Of a DNA stretch of 44,179 nt, positions 20,401 through 27,655 are shown one piece after another. The translations under genes and the position numbers were made by a program. How positions within the stretch are numbered: position 1 is the first letter of the stretch; every line of letters starts with the position of its first letter. The notes below the pieces were generated by a model. That model was not told the origin of the DNA. It was given only the letters and a program-made list of their open reading frames with translations, and searched no databases. The DNA comes from Paludibacteraceae bacterium (GTDB taxonomy: Bacteria; Bacteroidota; Bacteroidia; Bacteroidales; Paludibacteraceae). The stretch covers positions 1-44,179 of the forward strand of contig JAGCWA010000027.1 of NCBI GenBank assembly GCA_017962085.1, in the 5' to 3' direction.

Positions 20401-21445
20401 TTCCTGTACTTCCTGGAATAAAATTAAAATTAGGGTCTGTTGACTCTTGTCCAGAGGGAGATTCTTTCCATAAATATGTTGACCCCTCCGGATAGGTTTG
20501 TTTGGTGAACACACGCAGAGGTTGTTCTGGACAAGGGTTTCCTGTATATGCGGCTGAAGGCTGGAATTCTCCAGTCACTTTTATATCATCAATGCCAATA
20601 GGTATTTGGAAACAGTCAATTGCGCGGTAAAAATAGAATGTGATTTTCCCTGATTCAGGGACTGTTGTCTTGTGGGTGACGGTTGTGGACTTCCCGTAAT
20701 CAACAATTTTTGTCGTGGCTTTAGTCAAGCTCGCTTCATTAAGTGCGTTATTATAACTTGTATTGAATGTCGCACCATCATTGTTCGACACGACTCCAAT
20801 ATTTAGATTGTTACCGTCGCCTATTTTGTTGCCTTCATAGGTGTATTTTGTGATATATTTATTCATCGAGGTCACTTGTTGGACGTTTACAAGATGGTCG
20901 AAGTAGGTGGGATCCAACAAGTTATATGCGGTGAAGGACAACTCGACAGAAGAGCCGGGAAGCAATCCACTTACGGTATAAGAAACGAATGGGCAATGAT
21001 GCGCAGATCCTAAATTGACATACATATTGTTAGACGTCTCGTTCGCCTTGCAAAAGGAATGGATGAGTTTTGGCTGTGCCGTGACGATGGAGTATCCATA
21101 TTGTGCTTTACTTCCATTTGCCTGAAGGTCGTTTCGAAGGAAGATGGCATTTACTTTTGTCATATCATTGCTGCTCTCGCTATAGAAAGAACCGCCTATT
21201 CCTTTCATCTTTGCATACTCAGGTCCAATAAACATGTCCGTCTTGCACAGCTTATCCCAGTCCAAATTAGCATCATACCATCCATTTTCGTCCGATGTCA
21301 TGATCGGGCAACAGAGCTCTTTGTTCGTGTCAAAATCCGTGCCGGCCACAACGCATTGGGCGTTCATAGTGGTCATGCCACTCGCAAAAAGCAGGACCAT
21401 TCCTGTCAGAAACCGTCTCATTATATGTTTCATGTTATACCCCAT
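14468..21445 (-). CDS. Giant multi-Ig adhesin-like protein with gliding-motility (T9SS type B) C-terminus
   Basis: The 2325-residue product begins with a signal peptide (about residues 1-30, ending TMNAQ). Starts at 21445 and 21433 are both possible; 21445 has the A-rich upstream context. Residues about 31-295 and 376-655 look like two large beta-sandwich modules with paired cysteines, separated by an Ig-like module. Residues about 800-2230 are a chain of Ig-like modules that begin with a YCEG/FCEG-type Cys and contain WY- or Y-YV-rich strands. The last ~87 residues (PPYFTPNGDGIQDRW; DRYGKLV; DGTFNGQPLPSTDYWYMIDI) match the gliding-motility-associated, type B T9SS sorting domain. It is therefore likely exported and anchored or released at the cell surface. 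Adhesion to substrate is an inference. The first ~670 codons are visibly AT-richer than the rest. Confidence 0.9.
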   Translation of the reverse strand: MGYNMKHIMRRFLTGMVLLFASGMTTMNAQCVVAGTDFDTNKELCCPIMTSDENGWYDANLDWDKLCKTDMFIGPEYAKMKGIGGSFYSESSNDMTKVNAIFLRNDLQANGSKAQYGYSIVTAQPKLIHSFCKANETSNNMYVNLGSAHHCPFVSYTVSGLLPGSSVELSFTAYNLLDPTYFDHLVNVQQVTSMNKYITKYTYEGNKIGDGNNLNIGVVSNNDGATFNTSYNNALNEASLTKATTKIVDYGKSTTVTHKTTVPESGKITFYFYRAIDCFQIPIGIDDIKVTGEFQPSAAYTGNPCPEQPLRVFTKQTYPEGSTYLWKESPSGQESTDPNFNFIPGSTGTNHKITCEVTIPGCSPVSSPALEIKAGDCCKDTSGAPMAMTNLYYDDFGDFPTDNTYVWTDRYGIKHTENIPSRQTHEAQSHDGPPRIPYVKAYYLESNGATLKIPLLGTVLCDANLGQRTDTAYEMYGHGVYAISKFGAYGEGVMFDNSGTETGGMLQFDLFDDGSQDDFFEIDIDHICTGKDIYFGADFASIGPNPGSVEVLLEYNGNVLERDFKYFKDGQDGWKHAGKPFKISAEDVEGKSEVSVKLKVRHYGYQEDGQPIYGPTRDYGIDNIIFQVCTPPDVNMESSVSTGKDILDLCTEDVLTLTSITSDAIKKFYLYSDGQIDPTKKVGYVYQYTFQEPSSESETNPIQWTTLHTEEVVETDKFDVSVEDYWDDIFSKIDDPKHEKRIYFRVVVGEYSDLMADKSWKTTSAFTPCRKISISTIPVIAGLNCTACEKVKEAEIISADPATVVKTNASVKEVQLCPGEIAKLTTKKFAPTDPSVMGITVGPDDEPRKYVASWHKGSKTAAGIPGAGYTAGDETSSYNVTWEDADWYYLLVKDIEFPGDDGKSCWVWDSIHVIANGKPDETLNDPDPFCEGTLSAEPSKEIANHDIIWYTSVDTSQKTNEPAVLAVPAGENIFYYVVKDKTTGCRSDVNEYTVTVNQIPAVDLDGTVADFCASVADPTKQSPEATAIPALPKPADASLTIDWYTDKNMQSAAEPNLSSLAGSLTPYTYYYKVTSGENCSDTSHITFNAKPTAMVTPAADPVCDKTTLSVTTDPSSATVKWSNGQTVATYGITTAAEAGALTVTAEATGYCASATGSITADFYESPAKLTTTTVQYLKTEAITDILTRKSDAVTGKAADGTIMWLGQFKDDTEPSSTAGASPTTPTPTAEDLASTKDETYYYWVFQQVTNPDGSTCQSGLTKLTVMILGAPAPFVSDTVYCLNENPAALTENAKINQMDPNKTYELLWYDAQTGGTGSTTPPTVSTATAGETTYYVSQRDAASASNESSRMPIKVTVYEVPAPKFDPISDYCVGDIASPLPTTLTKDEGNFLMAERLVWSDGTTTDATFTPNTTVNSTTTYTYTAKQYYKLSSGVECESKETSLDVTVNYTPVPGDATVSYIAAEVGSDNKTFAAITTKNWVEESGYTYYYALEGSTDFQPTAPKPEFDVNSLNGGTKKIMYSVYRVDNATNCKSEASTITVTISDAFPPIVANVLYCEGEALADLTAKRNPQGNKTEADYTLIWYGTTQPSSTTDPGTEADTYPLQGNATTSPAGGVTTTTYYVAQRDDNTGAVSPAQEIKVIVYPTPILSVSTPAAVCETEVNLATAVTLTNDVPGMIYNKDYFTDANGTTPLVNSLVSESGSYGVQYAYNAKVNSGELCKSKVEAVDVTIDTLHVLADNVTTCPEMSAKFTSEVQTNASTVTYAWEGDGGDKGNAADFETRRFTGGNYGDHYSYSLAVTAGTCSETLLLEVVLGQGPVVGTLTIADPTNTEVPTRVYTNSLTSEEYYYCGGDVTVTPAYDGDGDYVLTTPSGATSSASPFTVSEAGVYTLAYTNGCPTSLTFKLTDAQIALTNTTPSLGLCEGDKFTSSLTVTPAGGLDYTLTWKKDNVAIDGETSSTYTINGAVAENSGFYTAEANRKGCVSITDIGQLNVTAAISVTLPDAPTICEGEETELVITDIQPSGTSLEWQADPTILTATNSERVTVQPTFRPGEGHQSTYTYSVTASNSGCERTYQVSVKVDEALKGDLTGVTSICEGRSTSLSAESYAASTYSWSLNGEPVASSATTDVSPAATSTYKVDMTRGVCAVSDEIKVVVTTYPVILSMDSVGIRDRQITMEPNRGTGVFTYWVDDDDSRTTTNTLIKDLTFSTHVINVVDENGCGSSFRFQVDPPEISIPPYFTPNGDGIQDRWVIGNLAETYPNSVVSIFDRYGKLVSQYLGHKSDGWDGTFNGQPLPSTDYWYMIDIEEIGRIYSGHFTLMRR

Positions 21446-21578
21446 TATTTATTCTCTATTAATATGTTTTTCATTCTGTTTCAGATCCATTTCACATCTG
21501 TAGCAAGTCCAATTCTCCTATAGGAAACATCTCAGCCTCGACGTAAATGTACCATACTAATTCGTCGAAATGGTTCTG

Positions 21579-21586
21579 CAAAACTA
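21579..21586 (-). promoter_or_regulatory. Predicted -7 box for the giant Ig-like gene
   Basis: The minus strand reads TAGTTTTG, matching TAnnTTTG, about 134 bases upstream of the start. It lies divergent to the GH5 promoter at 21650. Confidence 0.45.
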
Positions 21587-21649
21587 TCTTAATTTTTCAT
21601 TCACCCCACATCTTTCCTGCAAAAAAATGCATATTCCAGGGATTTATAC

Positions 21650-21657
21650 TACTTTTG
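21650..21657 (+). promoter_or_regulatory. Predicted -7 box for the first GH5 gene of the pair
   Basis: TACTTTTG matches TAnnTTTG, 57 bases before the chosen ATG. Confidence 0.5.
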
Positions 21658-21713
21658 CGAAATAAAACAATGTATTTTTAGTGTTAATAAGTATAAATGT
21701 TACGAGAAAAGTT

Positions 21714-24056
21714 ATGAAAAAGATTTTAAAAAAGTTATTCATGCTCACGGCGATGTTTTGCTTCGCTGGCGCATCGACGTATGCCGATGGGTATGACTTA
21801 AGTGAAGAAGAGATGGAGAATCAAGTATCCCCTGCGCCCGAATCGGCCCGCACCTACCCGGAGGGCTCCGCGGTCTATTACAATGGATTGCTCACGCTGA
21901 AGGGCAACCAGCTGGTGAACGAGTGCGGGAAACCAGTCCAACTGAGAGGCATGAGTTCCCACGGTCTGGCATGGTTTCCTAGATGTTACACGCAGGAGTC
22001 GTTGACCGCATTGGTGAATGATTGGCACATAGACATATTCCGCCTAGCCATCTACACGCATGAGTGGGGCGGATATTGCGGAGAGCAGTGGAAGTCCAAA
22101 AGTGACTACAACACGTACATCGACGAGTTGGTGGACATCTGCGGCAATTTGGGTATCTACTGCATCATCGATTGGCACATCCTGAACCAAGGCAGCGGCG
22201 ACCCGAACACCACATTGGACGATGCCATCCCCTTCTGGGACTATATGTCCGCCAAGCACAAGAACGACAAACATGTCTTGTATGAGATATGCAACGAGCC
22301 AAACGGGTTCGATGTGAAATGGTCGGATGTCAAACAATATGCGGAGGAGGTCATTCCTGTGATCAGAAAGAACGACCCCGACAAAATCATCATCTGCGGA
22401 ACCCCTACTTGGAGCCAGGATGTGGACATCGCCGCACAAAACCCTTTGGATTTCAGCAACGTAATGTACACACTCCACTTCTACTCCGGCACCCACACCC
22501 AATACCTGAGGGATAAGGCGCAAAAGGCGCTCGACAAGGGTTTGGCGATTTTCGTGACAGAGTTCGGCACAACGCAGTCAAGCGGAGATGGAGGCGTCTA
22601 CATCAGCGAGTGCAACACTTGGATGGACTGGATGGATGAGCGCAAGATCAGCTGGGTGAACTGGAGCTTCGCCGACAAGTCAGAATCCTCCTCGGCTTTA
22701 TCGCCAGGCGCATCCAACCAAGGGAACTGGAACATGGTTTCCGAATCAGGACAATACATCAAACGGTTGTTAAGCCAGCCGAAGGGCTTCGAGCCATGCA
22801 ACGGCGACTCGCTCACCACTCCTGAATATGTGGAGAACGTGAACCCGATGGCTGCCATAAAATACCCGAAGGGCTCCCCTGTCTACCACAACGGCAAACT
22901 TCACGTGCAGAACGGACGCCTGACCAACGAGTGCGACTTTGACGTCCAACTGCGAGGCCTAAGCTCGGACAACCTGTCCGTCTACTCGACATGCTACACG
23001 TCAAACTCCCTCAACGCTATGCTCAACGATTGGAACGCCAGCCTGTTCCGCATCTCCGTCCACACGAACGGCGAAGACGGATACTGCGTGAACGGATCCG
23101 ACCAAGGAATCTCCATGTATAACTATAACGACAAGGTGGATAACCTAGTTCGCCTCTGTGGCACCAAAGGTATCTACTGCGTGGTTAACTGGCACCTGAC
23201 CGGAAAGGGTGACCCGAACGCCAACATGAAGGAGGCCACCATATTCTGGCGTCACATGGCACAACGATACAAGAACTACAGTCATGTGCTCTTCGAGATA
23301 TGCGACAACACCAACGGCGTGGATTGGAGCTCGATAAAGAGCTACGCCGATTCCATGATCTCCCTGATCCGACAATTCGACAAAGAGAAGATCATCATCT
23401 GCGGAACCCCTTCGTCAGACCGCGAATGGGAAGCCGTGGCGGCCAATCCGTTGGCAGGCGACAACATCATGTACACGATGCACTTCGCCGCTGGCTCGGA
23501 CGGTCAGACCTTGCGTGAGAAAGCCAATGCGACCATCCTCAAGGGCTTGCCGTTGTTCGTCACCGAATTTAGCCTCTCCTCGACAAACGGAGGTTCCATC
23601 AACACCACCGAAGGGGAAACGTGGATCGACTGGATGAAGTCACGCAGCCTTAGCTGGACATACGCAAACTTCGCCGACGGCACACAGACAAACTCCGCCT
23701 TGAACAATGGAGCATGCGGCAGCAGAGACTGGACCTCCGTATCCGCTTCAGGCGAGTTCGTCAAAGCCCAATTATCGACGCCAAACAACTTCCACTCTTG
23801 CGTCGACGGTGTGGAGGATATCCTTCTCGACAGACAAATCGTGAAGCTCTACCCGAACCCGGCGAAGGACGAGTTCAACGTTTCCGCACCAGAGGGGATG
23901 AAACTGACGAAGGTGCAACTCTTCGACCTCACAGGACGCTTCCTGCTCGAATCCGAGAAGGAGGTGGTGAACATCTCCGGCTTGGAGCGCGGGGTCTACT
24001 GTGTGAAGGTCTTCCTCTCCGACGGAGTGGCTGTAACACAGATCGTGAAGGAATAG
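21714..24056 (+). CDS. Secreted GH5 cellulase with a second, degenerate GH5 domain and T9SS tail
   Basis: I chose ATG 21714 (MKKILKKLFML..., signal peptide to about residue 26) over the in-frame GTG at 21681; the product is 780 residues. Domain 1 (about 47-355) is a complete GH5, probably subfamily 2: LYEICNEPNG with acid/base Glu195, HFYSG, FVTEFGTT with nucleophile Glu283, and WVNWSFADKSESSSALSPGA. Domain 2 (about 385-692) is clearly homologous throughout, but NEP has become DNT (Asp531-Asn532-Thr533), HFY has become HFA, and the conserved NW of NWSF has become YA; the nucleophile position Glu618 and the Arg and His of the barrel remain. It is therefore probably not a retaining glycosidase and may bind substrate. 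The last ~75 residues are a type A T9SS sorting domain (LYPNPAKDEF; LTGRFLLES; LERGVYCVKV). Its closest relative in the window is the next gene. Confidence 0.92.
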   Translation: MKKILKKLFMLTAMFCFAGASTYADGYDLSEEEMENQVSPAPESARTYPEGSAVYYNGLLTLKGNQLVNECGKPVQLRGMSSHGLAWFPRCYTQESLTALVNDWHIDIFRLAIYTHEWGGYCGEQWKSKSDYNTYIDELVDICGNLGIYCIIDWHILNQGSGDPNTTLDDAIPFWDYMSAKHKNDKHVLYEICNEPNGFDVKWSDVKQYAEEVIPVIRKNDPDKIIICGTPTWSQDVDIAAQNPLDFSNVMYTLHFYSGTHTQYLRDKAQKALDKGLAIFVTEFGTTQSSGDGGVYISECNTWMDWMDERKISWVNWSFADKSESSSALSPGASNQGNWNMVSESGQYIKRLLSQPKGFEPCNGDSLTTPEYVENVNPMAAIKYPKGSPVYHNGKLHVQNGRLTNECDFDVQLRGLSSDNLSVYSTCYTSNSLNAMLNDWNASLFRISVHTNGEDGYCVNGSDQGISMYNYNDKVDNLVRLCGTKGIYCVVNWHLTGKGDPNANMKEATIFWRHMAQRYKNYSHVLFEICDNTNGVDWSSIKSYADSMISLIRQFDKEKIIICGTPSSDREWEAVAANPLAGDNIMYTMHFAAGSDGQTLREKANATILKGLPLFVTEFSLSSTNGGSINTTEGETWIDWMKSRSLSWTYANFADGTQTNSALNNGACGSRDWTSVSASGEFVKAQLSTPNNFHSCVDGVEDILLDRQIVKLYPNPAKDEFNVSAPEGMKLTKVQLFDLTGRFLLESEKEVVNISGLERGVYCVKVFLSDGVAVTQIVKE

Positions 24057-24130
24057 CACGCGTGAATGACCGGTCCTAAATAACCGTCACCCGTTTTTCT
24101 CGGTTTTAGTGGACAAATAATAAATTTTCA

Positions 24131-24171
24131 GAAGGATGTCGTAGGAATAGCCCTGCGACATCCTTCTTTTT
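24131..24171 (+). terminator. Terminator after the GH5/pseudo-GH5 gene
   Basis: A perfect 11-bp GAAGGATGTCG/CGACATCCTTC stem is followed by TTTTT. The remaining ~200 bases before the next gene hold its promoter and leader. Confidence 0.85.
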
Positions 24172-24261
24172 GCGAGGTTTCGCCTTAACGGAGCATGTCG
24201 CCTGCAACTCCGCGACCAGATGTTAAATCATGGATTGTTTTTGGAGGAAGAAAAACTTTTA

Positions 24262-24269
24262 TATATTTG
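24262..24269 (+). promoter_or_regulatory. Predicted -7 box for the second GH5 gene of the pair
   Basis: TATATTTG matches TAnnTTTG, leaving a leader of about 95 nt. Confidence 0.5.
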
Positions 24270-24285
24270 CGCCCGAATAACCGCA

Positions 24286-24313
24286 TGTCGGATGTGCTTT
24301 TTTAGCATCGACA
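24286..24313 (+). promoter_or_regulatory. Leader hairpin upstream of GH5 gene
   Basis: TGTCG(G)ATG can pair with CATCGACA across an 11-nt U-rich loop, about 10 nt into the predicted transcript. Function, if any, is unknown; it may simply stabilise the 5' end. Confidence 0.3.
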
Positions 24314-24372
24314 GGTTTGAGCACTATTATGTAATTTGTCATTAATGAGTATTTATTTAAAGTGTAAGTGTT

Positions 24373-25731
24373 ATGAAAGCAAAAATGTTTACTAGCATGA
24401 TTATGCTTACGGCAATGACTTTCCTTGCCGACACGTCTGCTTTTGCGGGCGGGTATAATCGAAATGAAGAAGGAATGGAACATCAAGTATCCCCTGCGCC
24501 CACCTCGGCCCGCTCCTATCCCGTGGGCTCTCCGGTCTATTACAATGGCAAGCTCTCCGTACAGGGCACCCAAATGGTGAACGAGTGCGGAAGACCCGTA
24601 CAACTGAAAGGAATGAGTTCCCACGGTTTGGCCTGGTTCCCTCAATGCTACACGGAGGAGTCATTGACCGTATTGGTGAACGATTGGCACATAGACATAT
24701 TCCGCTTGGCCATCTACACACATGAGAAAGGAGGCTACTGCAAGACAGACGGTACGCAGTGGAAGAGCAAGGATGAGTACAACGCATACATCGACGAGTT
24801 GGTGGATATCTGCGGGAAATTAGGCATCTACTGCATCATCGACTGGCATATCCTGCAGGAAGGAAGCGGGAACCCGAAAAACACGTTGGATGACGCTATC
24901 CCTTTCTGGGACTATATGTCAGCGAAGCACAAGGACGACAAGCACGTTTTGTACGAGATATGCAACGAGCCGAACGGATTCATGGTGAGATGGTCCGACG
25001 TTAAGGAGTATGCGGATAAGGTGATTCCTGTGATTCGCGCGAACGACCCGGACAAGATTGTCATCTGTGGCACCCCGATGTGGAGCCAGGATGTGGACTT
25101 GGCGTCCCAGAATCCATTGTCGTATAACAATGTGATGTACACGCTCCATTTCTACTCCGGAGACCACTTCCAAAGCTTGCGCGATAAGGCGCAAACGGCG
25201 CTCAACAATGGTGCGGCGATCTTTGTGACGGAATTCGGCACGACCAAGGCTTCCGGAGACGGAGGAGTCTTCCTCGACGAGTGTAACAGGTGGATGGATT
25301 GGATGAACGAACGCAAAATCAGTTGGGTGAACTGGAGCTTCTCCGACAAAGCGGAATCATCCGCCGCCTTATCGCCGGGCGCATCCATGAGCAAAAACTG
25401 GAACATGGTTTCCGAGTCCGGACAATACATCAAGCAGATGTTGAGCCAACCAAAGAACTTCGAGCCTTGCGAAGGCATTAATGGAGTGGAAGATAATCTG
25501 CTCGAGAAACAGCCTATCACCCTCTATCCGAACCCAACGAAGGACGAGTTCAGTGTCTACGTGCCAGAGGGAATGCACTTGACAAAAGTGCAACTCTTCG
25601 ACCTCACAGGGCGTTTCCTGCTCGAATCCGACAAAGAGGTGGTGAACATCTCCGGCTTGGAACGAGGCGTCTACGGCGTGAAGGTAATCTTCACGGAGGG
25701 AGTTACAATGTCAGAAGTCATGAAAGAATAA
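24373..25731 (+). CDS. Secreted GH5 endoglucanase with T9SS sorting domain
   Basis: The 452-residue product has a signal peptide (about 1-26, ending AFAGG), one complete GH5 domain (about 46-355) and a type A T9SS tail (about 375-452). The acid/base is Glu199 in LYEICNEPNG and the nucleophile Glu287 in FVTEFGTT; HFYSG and WVNWSFSDKAESSAALSPGA are intact, which is characteristic of subfamily GH5_2 endoglucanases. It is highly similar over its whole length to domain 1 plus the tail of the preceding gene, so the pair arose by duplication, with domain 2 either gained by the upstream copy or lost here. The enzyme likely cuts internal beta-1,4-glucosidic bonds at the cell surface. Confidence 0.93.
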   Translation: MKAKMFTSMIMLTAMTFLADTSAFAGGYNRNEEGMEHQVSPAPTSARSYPVGSPVYYNGKLSVQGTQMVNECGRPVQLKGMSSHGLAWFPQCYTEESLTVLVNDWHIDIFRLAIYTHEKGGYCKTDGTQWKSKDEYNAYIDELVDICGKLGIYCIIDWHILQEGSGNPKNTLDDAIPFWDYMSAKHKDDKHVLYEICNEPNGFMVRWSDVKEYADKVIPVIRANDPDKIVICGTPMWSQDVDLASQNPLSYNNVMYTLHFYSGDHFQSLRDKAQTALNNGAAIFVTEFGTTKASGDGGVFLDECNRWMDWMNERKISWVNWSFSDKAESSAALSPGASMSKNWNMVSESGQYIKQMLSQPKNFEPCEGINGVEDNLLEKQPITLYPNPTKDEFSVYVPEGMHLTKVQLFDLTGRFLLESDKEVVNISGLERGVYGVKVIFTEGVTMSEVMKE

Positions 25732-25763
25732 CGTAAAAGGCTATAATACAATCCAATATACAA

Positions 25764-25802
25764 GAAGGCGAGCCTATCCAAAACGGTAGACCCGCCTTCT
25801 TC
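25764..25802 (+). terminator. Probable terminator after GH5 gene
   Basis: A GAAGGCG/CGCCTTC stem with further inner pairing (AGCCTA with TAGACC, imperfect) is followed by TTCTTC, a weak T-tract. Confidence 0.5.
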
Positions 25803-25927
25803 ATCACAGCAAAACATCCCGCCATCCAAAGGTCATTCAATCGTTGCCCTAACCGCAAAAAAGGCCTGTTAAATGAAAAAACCGCACCACTAAACACCAA
25901 TCATTTTTGTTTAATTGAAAAAAAAAT

Positions 25928-25935
25928 TATTTTTG
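25928..25935 (+). promoter_or_regulatory. Predicted promoter for the small exported protein
   Basis: TATTTTTG matches TAnnTTTG, and a TTTG at 25906-25909 lies 18 bases upstream, near the spacing expected for the -33 element. The leader would be very short, under 20 nt. Confidence 0.55.
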
Positions 25936-25958
25936 TACGATTTTTCATTTTGACATCT

Positions 25959-26423
25959 ATGAAGTGTAGAATTTTTAAACAGATCGTATGCGTATCCGTA
26001 CTGGCTATGTGTTGTGCCTCTCCGGCCATCTCAAAATCGAAGTCAGTCCCTTTCTCTTACGAGGAGAGTAGTAATTCAAATACGATGGAACCAGCGAATG
26101 GCATCATCATGAACCCCCTCATCGCCGACTTGGAGATGATCGGGAACGAAAAGGTGACATACAAGGAGACCTTCAGCGTCAAGATGGATGAGGATGCGAA
26201 AGAGAAGATACAGAGATATAAAGATATAGCATTGGCCCATGCGGAGAAGGAGTACAAGGCCGACGTCATGATAGGTGTACGTTATGAAGTACATGCCTCC
26301 GAGACGGAGATCGAAGTGATTGTGACCGGCTACCCCGCATACTACAAGAACTTCCGCAATGCCACGAAAAAAGACCGTTGGATGCTGAAACTCTATAGGG
26401 GACAACAGGGCATGGAGCCTTAA
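25959..26423 (+). CDS. Small exported protein of unknown function
   Basis: I chose ATG 25959 over an in-frame TTG at 25950; the product is 154 residues. It has an N-terminal hydrophobic signal (KQIVCVSVLAMCCASPAIS), with a Cys-Cys that could act as an atypical lipoprotein site. The C-terminal half contains an Ala/Glu/Lys helix followed by ADVMIGVRYEVHA and VTGYPAYYKNFR. I recall this kind of ADV...YEV...GYPA-Y-NF pattern from small Bacteroidota exported proteins without assigned function. It sits between cellulase genes and 66 bases before an outer-membrane barrel gene, so it may serve the same locus. No activity can be inferred. Confidence 0.75.
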   Translation: MKCRIFKQIVCVSVLAMCCASPAISKSKSVPFSYEESSNSNTMEPANGIIMNPLIADLEMIGNEKVTYKETFSVKMDEDAKEKIQRYKDIALAHAEKEYKADVMIGVRYEVHASETEIEVIVTGYPAYYKNFRNATKKDRWMLKLYRGQQGMEP

Positions 26424-26489
26424 GCAAAGGCTTCATAAACAATACCATAATATACACTTTTGTAAAATACACTTAAATCAAAAAAATAG

Positions 26490-27386
26490 ATGAAGAAACA
26501 GATTATTACGATGTTGACGCTGATGATGGCATTTGCGTCGGCATCTTTTGCAGAGGACGAATCGTCTGAATTAGAAGCACCAGTCATGGATGATAGCGTG
26601 GAAGCTACAGTGGATTCAGCAGCCGCTACTGTGAATTCAGCAGTCAAAACGACAAATTCAGTTGCCACGACACTGGAATCGGAGACTGAAGAGGTGGTGG
26701 ATTCTGTCGCCGCAGATACGGCAGACCCGTATGTCCCATACAGCGAGGGACTTTTCTTCCGTCCTGAGGTAGGAGGCGGAAAACTGGTGTTCAGTAACCG
26801 TGTGGACACGAAAGCGAATTACGACATCACCGTAGGCGTGAACATGGGCTATCAATTCAACGCCAACCTTTCCATCGGTTGGGGTGTCTCCTTCTACTAT
26901 TCCAGCATGACGCTCGAGAACTTCGAAGAACGCACAGCATGGAACCCTACAACAAGGGAGGAATACGAAGATAAAGTCTATAGACTGCCTTTCTACGTAT
27001 CCGGTCGTTGGAAATTCACCCTGCACAAGCTGACTCCGTTCATAGACGGAAGATTCGGTTATGCAGTGGGTCTGAACAGATACACCTTCAAGGAGGATCA
27101 ATCCGACCCGGGCATCACCACAGAGAACAACGGTCTCTTCCTCGAATTCGGGGCAGGCGTGCAGTGCAAGAATTTCTCCGTGGCTGTTGTGCTCGACAGA
27201 TTGGCTTGTAAGGACTTCGACCCTGAGTACCGTGAATTGGCAGGATGGCCAGGCATCAACAGCAACTACCATGATGTCTACATCGGACTGAAACTCGGAT
27301 ACGACTTCACGTTCAAGAGCACCGACAAGGAAGAAGAAGAGGTGGAAGAGGAAAATGTGTTCGATTCTTCCGCAAAAAAACAATAG
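26490..27386 (+). CDS. Outer-membrane beta-barrel protein
   Basis: This 298-residue protein has a signal peptide (MKKQIITMLTLMMAFASASFA). A Ser/Thr/Ala/Val/Asp-rich low-complexity linker follows (about residues 22-80). From about 85 to 280 there are alternating amphipathic strands typical of an 8-10-stranded barrel: GLFFRPEVGGGKLVF, ITVGVNMGYQF, IGWGVSFYYSS, LPFYVSGRWKF, TPFIDGRFGYAVG, LFLEFGAGVQC and VYIGLKLGYDFTF. The tail is Glu-rich. It resembles the OMP_b-brl families. With no SusC in the window, a role in oligosaccharide passage or envelope structure is possible but unproven. It may be co-transcribed with the small protein upstream, since I see only a poor -7 match between them. Confidence 0.82.
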   Translation: MKKQIITMLTLMMAFASASFAEDESSELEAPVMDDSVEATVDSAAATVNSAVKTTNSVATTLESETEEVVDSVAADTADPYVPYSEGLFFRPEVGGGKLVFSNRVDTKANYDITVGVNMGYQFNANLSIGWGVSFYYSSMTLENFEERTAWNPTTREEYEDKVYRLPFYVSGRWKFTLHKLTPFIDGRFGYAVGLNRYTFKEDQSDPGITTENNGLFLEFGAGVQCKNFSVAVVLDRLACKDFDPEYRELAGWPGINSNYHDVYIGLKLGYDFTFKSTDKEEEEVEEENVFDSSAKKQ

Positions 27387-27426
27387 TCCGGGAAACTATC
27401 CCCGAACCACAATACTAATTGAGAGA

Positions 27427-27459
27427 CAAGGAGGGAACAGCACCGTTTCCTCCTTGTTC
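27427..27459 (+). terminator. Terminator-like hairpin after the barrel gene
   Basis: A 12-bp stem with one wobble pair (CAAGGAGGGAAC with GTTTCCTCCTTG) closes a 6-nt loop. The following T-tract is weak (TTCGCTCATTT). Confidence 0.5.
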
Positions 27460-27590
27460 GCTCATTTGCCACCTCGGTCTCCACGCTCTTCCACACCCCA
27501 TGCCAGCAAGAACGGGCAGGGATATCAAAATGGTGGAAAAGCCGTGGAAAAATCCTTTTTTGAAAGTGTTGTATAAATCAAATATTGTAG

Positions 27591-27598
27591 TATATTTG
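27591..27598 (+). promoter_or_regulatory. Predicted -7 box for cellobiose phosphorylase
   Basis: TATATTTG matches TAnnTTTG, 57 bases upstream of the GH94 start codon. Confidence 0.55.
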
Positions 27599-27655
27599 TA
27601 CGATGTATGTAGATACTCCTTTTGAGAAAATAAATTTTAAATAAAAAGAAAGAAT

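Noticed and set aside
21681-21713. GTG start extending the first GH5 gene by 11 residues
   Set aside because: The extension lies before a normal signal peptide and close to the predicted transcription start; ATG 21714 is the better start.
23790-24500. Mobile element at the boundary between the duplicated GH5 genes
   Set aside because: Only a terminator, promoter and leader hairpin are present; no transposase, terminal inverted repeats or target-site duplication were seen.
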